64,000 nucleotides of DNA, taken from positions 1,736,001 through 1,800,000 of the forward strand of contig NZ_CP022133.1 of NCBI RefSeq assembly GCF_002211765.1, read 5' to 3'. Below the pieces are notes generated by a model that saw nothing but the letters and a program-made list of their open reading frames with translations, had not been told where the DNA came from and did no database searches. Both the position numbers and the translations under genes were made by a program. Below, one piece after another: positions 37,641-46,839 of the stretch. The stretch comes from Idiomarina piscisalsi. GTDB lineage: Bacteria > Pseudomonadota > Gammaproteobacteria > Enterobacterales > Alteromonadaceae. The first letter of the stretch is position 1. Each line of letters opens with the position of its first letter.

Positions 37641-37667
37641 AAAAGGCCAGCATAACTGCCGGCCTTT
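37641..37667 (-). terminator. Terminator of the VolA-type lipase gene
   Basis: GGCCGGC...GCTGGCC-type stem (AAAGGCC 37642-37648 with GGCCTTT 37661-37667) followed on the minus strand by TTTTTCG. It lies 28 bases after the lipase stop and just before the sohB ribosome-binding site. Confidence 0.8.
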
Positions 37668-37694
37668 GAATAACGAGTTTTCAATAACCTGAGG

Positions 37695-40097
37695 TTATTG
37701 TACCAAATCTGGATTGCTGATTGTTATTTGCATCATGTCTGAAGCAAACCAGAAGGCAATTTGTTGTTGCATCTCAGCAGTAACTGCCGCAGAAGGTCCT
37801 GCGTCAACCAATGATCCGTGCTCTGCATCGCCACCAAAACGAACGATGCCACTTACCGGTGTACCATCCGCCGATGTGGTCGTTTCCGAGATACCCTCTA
37901 AACCGAGCAACGCAGCCAGAGGTTCTGTGCCTGCAAGCGGTTTGTTCTCTACAGCATTAGGGATAACCGAATCACCGATGGCTTCAATCATGAATACCGG
38001 CGTTTCTGAAGCGACGACATCACTTGCGTAGTTAACCGGGTCACCCGAATCAACAACAGTTTGTGCTGCAAATGCAAACTGTTCAAAAGTCGCAGTGATT
38101 TGAGCCACTTGCTCAGCAGACGCTTGCTCCATGAAGCCAGCATAGAACTCCTCGAGCGTTGCACCACCAGCAATTGCTTGGTCAGCGGCTGCTTTAAAAT
38201 CAGCATTCGATGAGTAAAGCAGGCTTGCTTTTACTGTCGGACCAAAACGTTCAGAGGCTAGCAGGAAGTTCGCTAAGCTACCACCGGGCATGCCTAAGCT
38301 AGAGGCCTGAACGCTAAACATACCGTCAAGCGCTGATAATGGGCTGTCTTCGCCAAATGACGTGTTAGCCAGCGCGGTGAAACCGGTACCCGCGATAGCA
38401 CCTAAGGAATGACCAATAAAGTGCACATCCGTGCCATCAATTTGCTCACCATCGGCAGCCATGAAGTTATTTAAGCTTACACGCAAGGCAACCAAGTCAG
38501 TAATTGACTGACGCAGGTTATCGCGAGTAGTAAGCAAGCTGCTCAGATTCATATACGTAGTGGCATTTGCTGACCCTGTTGCTGTAATGTCGAGCTCACC
38601 GTCTGCGTCAATATCAAAGCCACGTTCACCATGCAATGGATGGTCAATTGCTACGGTTGCATAACCAGCAACAGCTAACGTGCCCGCGATTGCGGCCGCG
38701 TTATTTTTTGAGCCAGTGATACCATGTTGGAAGATGATGACAGGCCAGCCATCAGCTGGTTGGCTTAACGCAGGCAAACCTCGTTGACTTCTTACCGCAT
38801 TAGCTGTAGCTAAATCAGGAATAGTGACAAATGCATTCACCGTTTCCGTATCCTGAACTTCCGGCACCGGGTTGTATTTAGTTAAATGACGCTCATCGTC
38901 AACACCCGGTAAATCAATACCATTCTCTGAAGCGATGCACGCCTCTACTATAGTGCGAATGACCCCCGCTTTATCGGCTGCGATAGCGTCTTGAGTAATA
39001 CCCAAACCTAAAGCACCCTCTGGGATTTGGCCACTTTCAATGCCACCAACGATGGTAACAGGACTATCACACTTAGCCGTCCAGCGCCCCGTTACCGGCG
39101 CGGTTGGATTTTCCGCATTTGGTACAGGCAAGTAGTAAGGAATATCAACCTGACCGCCGTAAACTTTAGCTGAGCTAGCAACCGCCAAGGTAGTTGGGTC
39201 GGTAATGCCCGCCCCAGACAAAACGACATCTAAAGTATAGCCCTGCGGCGCAGCTTGCATGACTGGCGGAGCACCCGCCGCAATTTTCTGACCTAATAAA
39301 GTTTTCGTCATGCCCAGCACATCACCTACCGACTGAGTGGTAAAGTTTGAGCTATAAATGACGTCTTCAGGGTCTACACCGAACTGTGCTAAAGCACCTT
39401 CGTAGCTGTTAATCAGTGCCTGTAAACTTTGCGCTGAAGGGTCATCTGAAGCCGGTGCTTCACTAACAGGCTCTTTCATTAGTGTGTAGGTCTGTGATGC
39501 TTTAACACGACGACCTAAAGAATCCTGAATATTATCCGTTAAAACGACCAAATAGCCTGTAGCTGACGCTAAAGGACGAAGTGGTACAACGGCTAAACTC
39601 CCTTCACCTGTTGCTTTAACGGTAAAGTCTGTGCCGTGTTGTAACTCTTCGGTCACCGCACAAACAGCCGCTGGGTTAGCTGCGGCACAACCTTCAGAAA
39701 CAGGTGTTCCGCCTTGTACCGTTTTGAATACTCGAACTGCTCCCTGAGCTTCGACACTGGCAGGATCGACCGACACCTGCTCACCATTTTGGTCAACAGG
39801 AAGCGAGAAATTAAATGCCAGAGTTGAGTGCGTTCCCCAACCGTCTAAACCGTTAATAGCGACCTGCGGGTTAGCTGTATCACTTGGGTCAGCGACCGGA
39901 ATATTCAAAGTGCCATCCACACTGCCGCTTAACAAAATATTTGTCGGTGCTGGTATTTCACCATTCGATGGGTCAAATACAACGCGTGTTGCAGCGACAT
40001 TCACTTCGTTTTCCGTAATAGGTGCTTCGTCACCGCTTCCGCAACCTACAAGGCTCAGAGCCGAACCGATTGCCAATGGGAGTAGTAATTTCTTCAT
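37695..40097 (-). CDS. VolA/Pla-1-type lipoprotein phospholipase
   Basis: An 800-residue lipoprotein (MKKLLLPLAIGSALSLVGCGSG, lipobox LVGC) with an Ig-like N-terminal half and an alpha/beta-hydrolase half. The nucleophile elbow is GHSLGAIAGTGF and a putative oxyanion segment is FQHGITGSKNNAAAI. This arrangement, the size and the N-terminal region resemble VolA of Vibrio, a surface-exposed lysophospholipase, and the Pla-1/cef lipases. It probably hydrolyses lysophosphatidylcholine or related lipids outside the cell. In Vibrio volA is coupled to fadL; no fadL is present here. Two Cys in the Ig-like region (EGCAAANPAAVCAV) may form a disulfide. Confidence 0.85.
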   Translation of the reverse strand: MKKLLLPLAIGSALSLVGCGSGDEAPITENEVNVAATRVVFDPSNGEIPAPTNILLSGSVDGTLNIPVADPSDTANPQVAINGLDGWGTHSTLAFNFSLPVDQNGEQVSVDPASVEAQGAVRVFKTVQGGTPVSEGCAAANPAAVCAVTEELQHGTDFTVKATGEGSLAVVPLRPLASATGYLVVLTDNIQDSLGRRVKASQTYTLMKEPVSEAPASDDPSAQSLQALINSYEGALAQFGVDPEDVIYSSNFTTQSVGDVLGMTKTLLGQKIAAGAPPVMQAAPQGYTLDVVLSGAGITDPTTLAVASSAKVYGGQVDIPYYLPVPNAENPTAPVTGRWTAKCDSPVTIVGGIESGQIPEGALGLGITQDAIAADKAGVIRTIVEACIASENGIDLPGVDDERHLTKYNPVPEVQDTETVNAFVTIPDLATANAVRSQRGLPALSQPADGWPVIIFQHGITGSKNNAAAIAGTLAVAGYATVAIDHPLHGERGFDIDADGELDITATGSANATTYMNLSSLLTTRDNLRQSITDLVALRVSLNNFMAADGEQIDGTDVHFIGHSLGAIAGTGFTALANTSFGEDSPLSALDGMFSVQASSLGMPGGSLANFLLASERFGPTVKASLLYSSNADFKAAADQAIAGGATLEEFYAGFMEQASAEQVAQITATFEQFAFAAQTVVDSGDPVNYASDVVASETPVFMIEAIGDSVIPNAVENKPLAGTEPLAALLGLEGISETTTSADGTPVSGIVRFGGDAEHGSLVDAGPSAAVTAEMQQQIAFWFASDMMQITISNPDLVQ

Positions 40098-40283
40098 GAG
40101 GTATCCCCAATCCTTTTTTATGTTTTGTTATTCTGTACCTTCTCTTAACGAAATTTATACACCTGTATCAAATAAGATTAAAGGCTTTTTAACGATTTTT
40201 CGTTCGTTTGCTGAGAAGTTATTCGAATATCGTTACAATAGCCTACTCACCCGACCACAGTCCAATGGTATTAGAAAACAGCT

Positions 40284-41036
40284 ATGAAAATTAAAACCGT
40301 ACACGATTACAAAGCGACACCGGACCTTCTGAAAGACAAAGTTATTTTAGTCACAGGTGCTGGCGACGGCATTGGTAAAGAGGCCGCAATAACCTTCGCT
40401 AAACACGGTGCGACCGTCATACTATTAGGTCGCACTGTCGAGAAACTCGAAGCCGTCTATGATGCCATTGTTGAAGCGGAGTATCCGCAGCCGGCTATCA
40501 TTCCTCTGGATTTAAAAGGTGCTACCCCTTCTCACTACCGTGATATGGCGGCAACTATTCAAGACCAATTCGGTCAACTCGACGGTGTTCTGCATAACGC
40601 TGGCTTGCTTGGTATTTTGTCGCCATTTACCCACATAGAAAAAGACAGCTGGGACGAAATAATGCAAGTGAATGTCACTGGCCAATTCGCCATGACTCAG
40701 GCGCTTATTCCTGTCATGGAGAAAGCGCCAAGCGCTTCTTTAGTATTCACATCGTCAGGTGTCGGACGCAAAGGCCGTGCATACTGGGGCACGTATTCTG
40801 TCAGTAAATTTGCCACTGAGGGTATGGCACAAGTAATAGCAGACGAATACGAGGGCACAAAACTACGCACGAACGTGATTAACCCTGGTGCAACGCGCAC
40901 TAGCATGCGTTCAAAAGCTTACCCGGCAGAAGATCCTAAACGCCTGAAAACACCTGCTGACATTATGCCAACGTACCTTTATTTAATGAGTGATGACAGC
41001 AAGCACGACAATGGCATTTGCTTTGACGCACAGTAA
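40284..41036 (+). CDS. yciK: YciK family short-chain oxidoreductase
   Basis: A 250-residue SDR enzyme with the NAD(P) loop TGAGDGIGKEAA, NAG in HNAGLLG, the catalytic Ser in FTSSGVGRKGRA and YSVSK (Tyr-x3-Lys). The block LKTPADIMPTYLYLMSDDS near the end is shared with E. coli YciK. Substrate unknown. In enterobacteria yciK neighbours cobO/topA; here it stands alone before a beta-propeller gene on the same strand, 73 bases away. Confidence 0.92.
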   Translation: MKIKTVHDYKATPDLLKDKVILVTGAGDGIGKEAAITFAKHGATVILLGRTVEKLEAVYDAIVEAEYPQPAIIPLDLKGATPSHYRDMAATIQDQFGQLDGVLHNAGLLGILSPFTHIEKDSWDEIMQVNVTGQFAMTQALIPVMEKAPSASLVFTSSGVGRKGRAYWGTYSVSKFATEGMAQVIADEYEGTKLRTNVINPGATRTSMRSKAYPAEDPKRLKTPADIMPTYLYLMSDDSKHDNGICFDAQ

Positions 41037-41109
41037 GTCGCTTTGATGTAGCTCTGGGTTCATTACGCGTGCTACACTCGCTAGCAACTGTTAATAACGG
41101 GTTATAACC

Positions 41110-42186
41110 ATGGCGATGACGAAGCTAATACGAAACGCATGCTGCGCCGCGGCATTATTGAGCGGAGCTTCAACTTTTGGCTCCGCAGCCGCACCGCCAG
41201 AGCTCGAGGTACTCGACACAATAAAGAATCAGCTATGGATTGGCATAAGCCCAGTCAGCCGAAATACCATTTGGGTTGCCGGTGAAAACGGAACCGTTGC
41301 TCGCTCAACCGATGCCGGGAAAAGCTGGCAGTACTTCCAACCGGGGCCGGCAGACCTTCAGTTTCGTGATATCGAGGCCATTGATGATCGCCGCGCTTAT
41401 GCCATGAGTGTTGGAAAAGGCGGCCAGTCTCGCATTTATTACACCGAGAATGGTGGCAACAGTTGGCGTTTACGTTATCGCGGTGAAGGTGATTCTTTCT
41501 TCAATTGTATGGCTTTAGCTCCGAGCGGTGAGGCTTGGGTTCACGGCGATAGTGTCGGTGACGAATGGCGCATGGTAAGAAGTGCCGATGGCCGCAATTG
41601 GATGCAAGTACGGTCTGCTGTTGCTGAGCCGCCACAATCGAACGAGGGTGGCTTTGCCTCCAGCGGCAGCTGCGCACGTTTTAACAACGACACCTGGATG
41701 ATAGCAACCGGTAATGCCGACAAAGCGCGGGTATTAGTTAAAGGCTCTTTCGGCATTCGTTTTAAAGTTATTGACTCTCCGATGCAGGCAGGTCCTATGG
41801 CGGGCATTACCAGCGTTTGGCCTGACGATGAAGACAACTTTTATATTGCCGGCGGCTCACTGAGTGAAGAAAGCGACGAACAAGAGGCTCCACGCTTGTG
41901 GCGCTATTCCAACGAAGAGTTCAAGGCTTTACCTGAGGCTCCTCTTAGCGGTGCGCTATACAGCCTCAGTAAAGTGTCTCACGACGGTGACTGGTTACTG
42001 ACCTCAAACCCGCAAGGTGCGGCCGCGCTAAATATTGCTTCCGGTCAATGGCATCCATTATCTGATAAAAACATCTGGAACATACAATGCCACGGGAATA
42101 TCAGCTGCTGGTTTGTCGGCAAAGACGGTTTTATCGCTAGACTGCTTTGGCAGCCGGCGAGCTCAAAAGAGCCAACCCTCCCATAA
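41110..42186 (+). CDS. Exported Ycf48/BNR-like beta-propeller protein
   Basis: A 358-residue protein with a signal peptide (about 1-27, ending near GSAAA). Repeats of the Asp-box/BNR type follow: VARSTDAGKSWQYF, YTENGGNSWRLR and VRSADGRNWMQV, spaced about 40-60 residues. These are the turns of a beta-propeller like the photosystem assembly factor Ycf48; non-photosynthetic relatives are common and uncharacterised. Two Cys pairs may form disulfides. The last 50 bases overlap the end of the desulfurase-rhodanese gene on the other strand. Confidence 0.75.
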   Translation: MAMTKLIRNACCAAALLSGASTFGSAAAPPELEVLDTIKNQLWIGISPVSRNTIWVAGENGTVARSTDAGKSWQYFQPGPADLQFRDIEAIDDRRAYAMSVGKGGQSRIYYTENGGNSWRLRYRGEGDSFFNCMALAPSGEAWVHGDSVGDEWRMVRSADGRNWMQVRSAVAEPPQSNEGGFASSGSCARFNNDTWMIATGNADKARVLVKGSFGIRFKVIDSPMQAGPMAGITSVWPDDEDNFYIAGGSLSEESDEQEAPRLWRYSNEEFKALPEAPLSGALYSLSKVSHDGDWLLTSNPQGAAALNIASGQWHPLSDKNIWNIQCHGNISCWFVGKDGFIARLLWQPASSKEPTLP

Positions 42187-44248
42187 GGTGACGCGTTCGT
42201 TTGAAGCCATGGCGCTGTAAAACATTAGCAACAACAGCGCTCCGGTTTCCCGAACGACAAACACAGATAATGTCCCGGTCTTTTAACTCCTGGTGGTCAT
42301 GAATGAACTGTATGGCTTCTGTGACAGGGACATTAACGACCTCTGCCGAGCACGGGATATCCGATACCACATGTTCCTGACGCTCTCTTACATCTATCAC
42401 AACCAGGTCATCCCGACACCAAAACTCATCCGTTTCACCTATTGGTATGTTGACGTCGGCACCAGGGTCACAATCCCCCATCGTTTCACATAACGAGTAA
42501 ACAAGGTGATGTTCGGGATCTTCTTTCGGGCAAACGAGCGCATTGACAGAGACTAAACTCTGATAGCTATTAAGCGGTGCACTTCCTGAAAAAACGAAAT
42601 CGGTTTTCACCTCGCTTTTTAAACGAGCAGGCTCACTCAGAACAAAAACAGGTTGCTCACCAGCTAACCGAAACAGACGCCTTTCACCTACTTTAATGCA
42701 ACCATCAATATCGGCCTGAGCTTCAACCGGAACGGCATCGCAATTGCGTTCTTTGACACCAGGCCAACCAAACACATCGTGTGTTTTCGCATCTAGCCTT
42801 AAAATTCCTCTTAGTAGCTTTGCCGCTTCAGAAATCTCTGAACCTGAATCGGTACTTAAAACCGTTTTTACCTTGTAGCCACGGCAATTAACAATATTCT
42901 CTATACGAGCAGACAGTGCGGGGTGTGGGTCAATCACAGCAAGCTCTTTCGCCAGTTTGTCGATCACTAAATAGCAACAATGCGTGTCGTACTTCAGTTG
43001 AACGACGCCATCTAAAGCCGCATCATTGTCATTATTGGTATCTGCTATCAGTAAACATGAGTGTTTTAGTGCATCCCCTGCTTGCCGAATACGGTAACAA
43101 GCTTCATCAATATCTTGTTGCGACGTAGCAGGACCAAACGACATTCGAATCGCGGATTCACTTTGCCAACCATCGAGTCCCATCGCTCTTAGCACAAAGC
43201 TACCAACGACTTTGGAGCTGCATGCCGATCCCCCGCTCACCCGAATACCACATGCATCAAAAACATCCATAATGTCTCTTGAGGCGACACCTCGCACTGA
43301 AAAATTCAGCGTTGTTGGTACACTGAGTTCAAAGCTATGATTAAACACCAGTGTCGGAAATGCGGCTTTTAGACTTTCAGATAGCTGTCGACGGTACTCT
43401 TTCAACCTTTGGTCGGAATGCAGTATCTCATTTTCGGTAATAAGTAACTCAAACAGCGCATTCAACGCGGCAATACCAGGTAAGTTTTCCGTGCCGGAGC
43501 GTTGCCCGGACTCTTGCCCTCCGCCAATAAGCAAGGGGGTGAAAGGTGCTTTTTCACGAACAGCCATGAAGCCTATGCCTTTGGGTCCGTAGAGCTTGTG
43601 ACCTGAGAACGGCGCATAATCTATCGACGTATCATCCAGTGAAAATTGCAATTTTCCTAACGCTTGCACACAATCAACCATCCACGGTATTGATGCGTTG
43701 TGCGTCCTAATCGTGCGTTCCAACGCGTTCAGGTCTTGGATAACCCCAGTTTCGTTATTCACAGCCATTGTACATATCATAGCGGCATCGCTGACATGTC
43801 TTGCTATAAAATCGAGATCGAAACGGCCGTCTCTGTCTACTGGAATCGCTTTCAATTCAGCATGCAAGCCCAACAGTTCATTCCAGTGTTCCAGTGCTTG
43901 TGGAACCGCTTTGTGTTCCGTTGCTCCATACAGTAAGTATTTAGCGCTGGGACGCGTTTTCATGGCGTGCGCAATAGCCGATACAACCGCGGTTTGAATA
44001 CCTTCAGTGGCTCCGCTGGTAAATATGAGTCGTCCACGTGCCAAACCGACGACTTCCCGCGCCATTTGTCGTGTGGTATCTAGAATGTAACGAGCTTTGA
44101 GGCCGGTAATATGGCTACTGGATGGGTTTCCGAACACCGTTTCCATGGTGTGTGAAACGGCTTCAGCAATTTGAGGGAGAACCGGTGTTGTGGCGTTACA
44201 ATCGAGATATAACTCGTTACCGTTAGTCTGGATATCTATCGGTTTCAT
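42137..44248 (-). CDS. Cysteine desulfurase - degenerate MBL - rhodanese fusion
   Basis: A 703-residue, probably cytoplasmic fusion. Residues 1-395 form a complete NifS/IscS-type cysteine desulfurase: LDCNATTP, the TEHKAV histidine (His112), the PLP lysine in SGHKLYGPKG (Lys218), SGTENLPG, and the persulfide cysteine in GGSACSSK (Cys343). Residues about 415-600 resemble a persulfide-dioxygenase-type metallo-beta-lactamase fold (CYLVIDKLAKELAVIDP...), but the HxHxDH site reads TDSGSE and the later Asp and His ligands are also replaced. Residues about 605-700 are a rhodanese with VIDVRERQEH and the active loop CRSGNRS (Cys664). It could lift sulfur from cysteine and pass it to the rhodanese within one chain; the acceptor is unknown. 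It lies 62 bases behind nqrM on the same strand. GGGGGAG precedes the ATG at only 2 bases. Confidence 0.88.
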   Translation of the reverse strand: MKPIDIQTNGNELYLDCNATTPVLPQIAEAVSHTMETVFGNPSSSHITGLKARYILDTTRQMAREVVGLARGRLIFTSGATEGIQTAVVSAIAHAMKTRPSAKYLLYGATEHKAVPQALEHWNELLGLHAELKAIPVDRDGRFDLDFIARHVSDAAMICTMAVNNETGVIQDLNALERTIRTHNASIPWMVDCVQALGKLQFSLDDTSIDYAPFSGHKLYGPKGIGFMAVREKAPFTPLLIGGGQESGQRSGTENLPGIAALNALFELLITENEILHSDQRLKEYRRQLSESLKAAFPTLVFNHSFELSVPTTLNFSVRGVASRDIMDVFDACGIRVSGGSACSSKVVGSFVLRAMGLDGWQSESAIRMSFGPATSQQDIDEACYRIRQAGDALKHSCLLIADTNNDNDAALDGVVQLKYDTHCCYLVIDKLAKELAVIDPHPALSARIENIVNCRGYKVKTVLSTDSGSEISEAAKLLRGILRLDAKTHDVFGWPGVKERNCDAVPVEAQADIDGCIKVGERRLFRLAGEQPVFVLSEPARLKSEVKTDFVFSGSAPLNSYQSLVSVNALVCPKEDPEHHLVYSLCETMGDCDPGADVNIPIGETDEFWCRDDLVVIDVRERQEHVVSDIPCSAEVVNVPVTEAIQFIHDHQELKDRDIICVCRSGNRSAVVANVLQRHGFKRTRHLMGGLALLSSPAAKAV

Positions 44249-44277
44249 TTCTCCCCCATTCGCATCTACAACAAAAA

Positions 44278-44293
44278 GTTATATCGTTATAAC
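44278..44293. promoter_or_regulatory. Inverted repeat upstream of the desulfurase fusion
   Basis: GTTATA-TCGT-TATAAC, a perfect 6-bp inverted repeat with a 4-base centre, lies between nqrM and the fusion gene. On the minus strand TTTTT follows, so it might also act as a weak terminator or hold a -10-like element. The half sites look like those of the Zur box at 25719 but the spacing is 4 rather than 1. Confidence 0.35.
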
Positions 44294-44310
44294 CTTTATG
44301 GGGTTTTTGA

Positions 44311-44523
44311 TCAATTAATCTGATTCTCTTTCCACTGCTGCTCTTTTTTCATACGAGCTTTACGCTTATCGCAAGGTTCATCGCAATCGCAAGCTTTGTC
44401 CATGCCCAGTGAACTAATGCCACCACAACTACCTGAAATAGATTTGCGTTGCACCATATAACCTATGGCCATTGCCAAAACAACTAAAACAAATAAGGCA
44501 AATACCATTAAAAAGGTTTGCAT
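44311..44523 (-). CDS. nqrM: Na+-NQR maturation protein NqrM
   Basis: A 70-residue membrane protein (DUF539). One N-terminal helix (about 4-23) is followed by a cysteine-rich tail with Cys33, Cys45, Cys47 and Cys51 (GSCGG...KACDCDEPC). NqrM is required for assembly of active Na+-NQR in Vibrio, probably by supplying iron to the Cys-ligated centre held between NqrD and NqrE. It follows apbE by 2 bases, the usual place at the end of nqr operons. Confidence 0.94.
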   Translation of the reverse strand: MQTFLMVFALFVLVVLAMAIGYMVQRKSISGSCGGISSLGMDKACDCDEPCDKRKARMKKEQQWKENQIN

Positions 44524-44525
44524 GA

Positions 44526-45560
44526 TTACTCCTGTTTATTGCTCACTAATAAGGGCTTAAACCATTTGCTGGCATATTCTTCAAAACCCTCATCAGTTTT
44601 AGAAATCAACATAACTGCGAGTTGATTCTCTTCAGCAAACGCTTTTGCTTTTTCAGTTCCCATCACGAGCAAAGCGGTCGCATATGCATCTGCTGACATT
44701 GTATCGTCCGCATAGACCGAAACAGAAACCAAGTTATGCTGTATTGGCTTACCTGTTTCAGGGTCAATAATATGTGAGTATCGACGCCCTTCTTCTTCAA
44801 AATAGTTTCGATAATCACCGGAAGTCGCTAACGCGCCTTCTTTAAATTCGACAATTTCCTGGACAGCTCGTTCCGTAGAAATAGGCTTTTCAATCGCCAA
44901 TTTCCAGTTTGCGTCAGCGGGCTTACCCCCCTTCGCTAAAATTTCACCGCCAATTTCAATGAGGTATTGATTAATCCCCAACTGCTCCATTAAGTTTCCA
45001 ACTTTATCAACGCCATACCCCTTTGCTATCGTTGATAAATCGACATACATTTCGGGGTGGGATTTGATCAATTGATGGTTACTGACACTCAGTTTCTCAA
45101 AGCCAACTTTTTCAGAAATAACGGACAGCTCTTCAGCTGTTGGCTGTTGTTCGGGTTTGGCATTAGGCCCAAAGCCCCACAAGTTAACTAATGGCCCTAC
45201 GGTTATATCGAGTGCGCCGTCTGTCTGGCGAGCGATTTCCAGCGCTCGGCTAACCACTCTTTCTAAATCACGACTAATAACAACCGGGCTCGTACTTGAT
45301 AGCTGATTGAACTGTGACAATTCAGAGTTTGGATCGTAAGTCGACATTTGGGCGTTGACGCGCTCTAACACGGTATCGACTTTCGTTTGAATCTTGTCCG
45401 CTGAATGTCGCGGATCTTTACTAAATAGGACAACACTGTAGGTTGTTCCCATTGTTTCGCCCCTAAACTCAATACGCTCCGGCGCATCTAAGCAAGAGAC
45501 TAAAAAGGCTAGCCCTATAAGAGCTAGCCATAATTTTACAATCGATAATTTCGACAGCAT
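44526..45560 (-). CDS. apbE: FAD:protein FMN transferase, lipoprotein
   Basis: Attaches FMN through a phosphoester bond to threonine in NqrB and NqrC, using FAD. A 344-residue lipoprotein (lipobox LVSC in FLVSCLDAPE) with the ApbE fold: ETMGTTYSV, STIAKGYGVDKVG, IEIGGEILAKG, the SHIIDPETGKPI Mg/FAD region and ADAYATALLVMG. Start options TTG 45566, GTG 45563 and ATG 45560 all follow the nqrF stop directly; I take the ATG. The gene sits between nqrF and nqrM, fitting its role in flavinylating the same complex. Confidence 0.95.
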   Translation of the reverse strand: MLSKLSIVKLWLALIGLAFLVSCLDAPERIEFRGETMGTTYSVVLFSKDPRHSADKIQTKVDTVLERVNAQMSTYDPNSELSQFNQLSSTSPVVISRDLERVVSRALEIARQTDGALDITVGPLVNLWGFGPNAKPEQQPTAEELSVISEKVGFEKLSVSNHQLIKSHPEMYVDLSTIAKGYGVDKVGNLMEQLGINQYLIEIGGEILAKGGKPADANWKLAIEKPISTERAVQEIVEFKEGALATSGDYRNYFEEEGRRYSHIIDPETGKPIQHNLVSVSVYADDTMSADAYATALLVMGTEKAKAFAEENQLAVMLISKTDEGFEEYASKWFKPLLVSNKQE

Positions 45561-45566
45561 CACCAA

Positions 45567-46799
45567 TTAACCACCGAAGTCATCTAACATAATGTTTTCA
45601 TCTTCAACACCGAGATCTTTCAACATGTTAATACATGCTGCGTTCATAACCGGCGGTCCACACATGTAAAACTCACAGTCTTCTGGAGCTTCGTGATCTT
45701 TCAGATAACGCTCGAATAAAACGTTATGAATGAAGCCTGTGTCACCATCCCAGTTGTCTTCTGGTTGTGGGTCAGACAAGGCAACATGCCATTCGAAGTT
45801 ATCATTCTCCTCTTGCAGCATGTCGAAGTCTTCAACATAGAACATCTCACGCAGTGAACGTGCGCCGTACCAGAACGTGATTTTACGGTCAGTGTTTAGA
45901 CGACGTAACTGGTCAAAGATGTGCGAACGCATTGGCGCCATCCCTGCACCGCCACCAATGAAGACCATTTCAGCTTCAGTTTCTTTAGCGAAGAACTCAC
46001 CAAATGGACCAGAAATAGTCACTTCATCACCTGGTTTAAGGCTGAAGATATAAGATGACATTTTACCCGCCGGCAAGCTCAAGTCGTTCGGTGGCGGTGT
46101 TGCACAACGAACGTTCAGCATAATAATGCCTTTTTCTTCTGGGTAGTTTGCCATTGAATATGCGCGAACAACTTCTTCGTCAACTTTAGATTCAACGTCC
46201 AAGAAACCAAAGCGTTCCCAGTCACCACGATACTCTGGTGCAATATCAAAGTCTTTGTACTTAACATGATGCGGTGGAGCTTCAATTTGAATGTAACCAC
46301 CAGCGCGGAAAGGCACTTCTTCACCTTCCGGTAACTGCACAACGAACTCTTTGATAAAGGTTGCCACGTTATCGTTTGACTTAACGGTACAATCCCACTT
46401 TTTAATACCGAAAATTTCTTCCGGCAGTTCAATTTTCATGTCTTGTTTAACGTTGACCTGACAAGACAGACGCACACCTTCACGTGCTTCACGCTTAGTA
46501 ATATGGTCAAGTTCGGTTGGCAGAATATCACCGCCACCTTCTTTAATAGTGACTCGGCACTGACCACAAGAGCCACCGCCGCCACAGGCCGAAGATACAA
46601 AGATGCCCGCGTTTGCCAATGCGCCTAACAGTTTAGTGCCTGGCTGCGTTACGATCTTCTTCTCTTCGTCTTCGTTAATCAGGATTTCTACATCGCCCTG
46701 CGGTACCAACTTTGATTTGGCGAACATGATGATCGCTACCAAAATCAGTACGATGATGGTAAACATCCCTACACCGAGCGCTATCAGAGTAATATCCAT
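45567..46799 (-). CDS. nqrF: Na+-NQR subunit F (NADH-oxidising)
   Basis: Entry subunit of the sodium-pumping NADH:quinone reductase. An N-terminal membrane helix (about 3-26) is followed by a [2Fe-2S] ferredoxin domain ([14 protein letters not shown] and a later Cys in VRLSCQV), an FAD domain ([11 protein letters not shown]) and an NADH domain ([23 protein letters not shown]). The 410 residues match the family. Electrons pass NADH-FAD-2Fe2S to the FMNs of NqrC and NqrB. Confidence 0.98.
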   Translation of the reverse strand: MDITLIALGVGMFTIIVLILVAIIMFAKSKLVPQGDVEILINEDEEKKIVTQPGTKLLGALANAGIFVSSACGGGGSCGQCRVTIKEGGGDILPTELDHITKREAREGVRLSCQVNVKQDMKIELPEEIFGIKKWDCTVKSNDNVATFIKEFVVQLPEGEEVPFRAGGYIQIEAPPHHVKYKDFDIAPEYRGDWERFGFLDVESKVDEEVVRAYSMANYPEEKGIIMLNVRCATPPPNDLSLPAGKMSSYIFSLKPGDEVTISGPFGEFFAKETEAEMVFIGGGAGMAPMRSHIFDQLRRLNTDRKITFWYGARSLREMFYVEDFDMLQEENDNFEWHVALSDPQPEDNWDGDTGFIHNVLFERYLKDHEAPEDCEFYMCGPPVMNAACINMLKDLGVEDENIMLDDFGG

Positions 46800-46839
46800 C
46801 GATTCGTACCTTTAACGTTTACTGATTCAACACACTGGA

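Noticed and set aside
42137..44248. Selenocysteine lyase or CsdA-type enzyme instead of IscS/NifS type
   Set aside because: The GGSACSSK loop and SGTENLPG motif match the group I NifS/IscS pattern rather than the SufS/CsdA group.
44278..44293. Second Zur box
   Set aside because: Half sites are similar but the centre is 4 bases instead of 1, so the symmetry is wrong for Zur.
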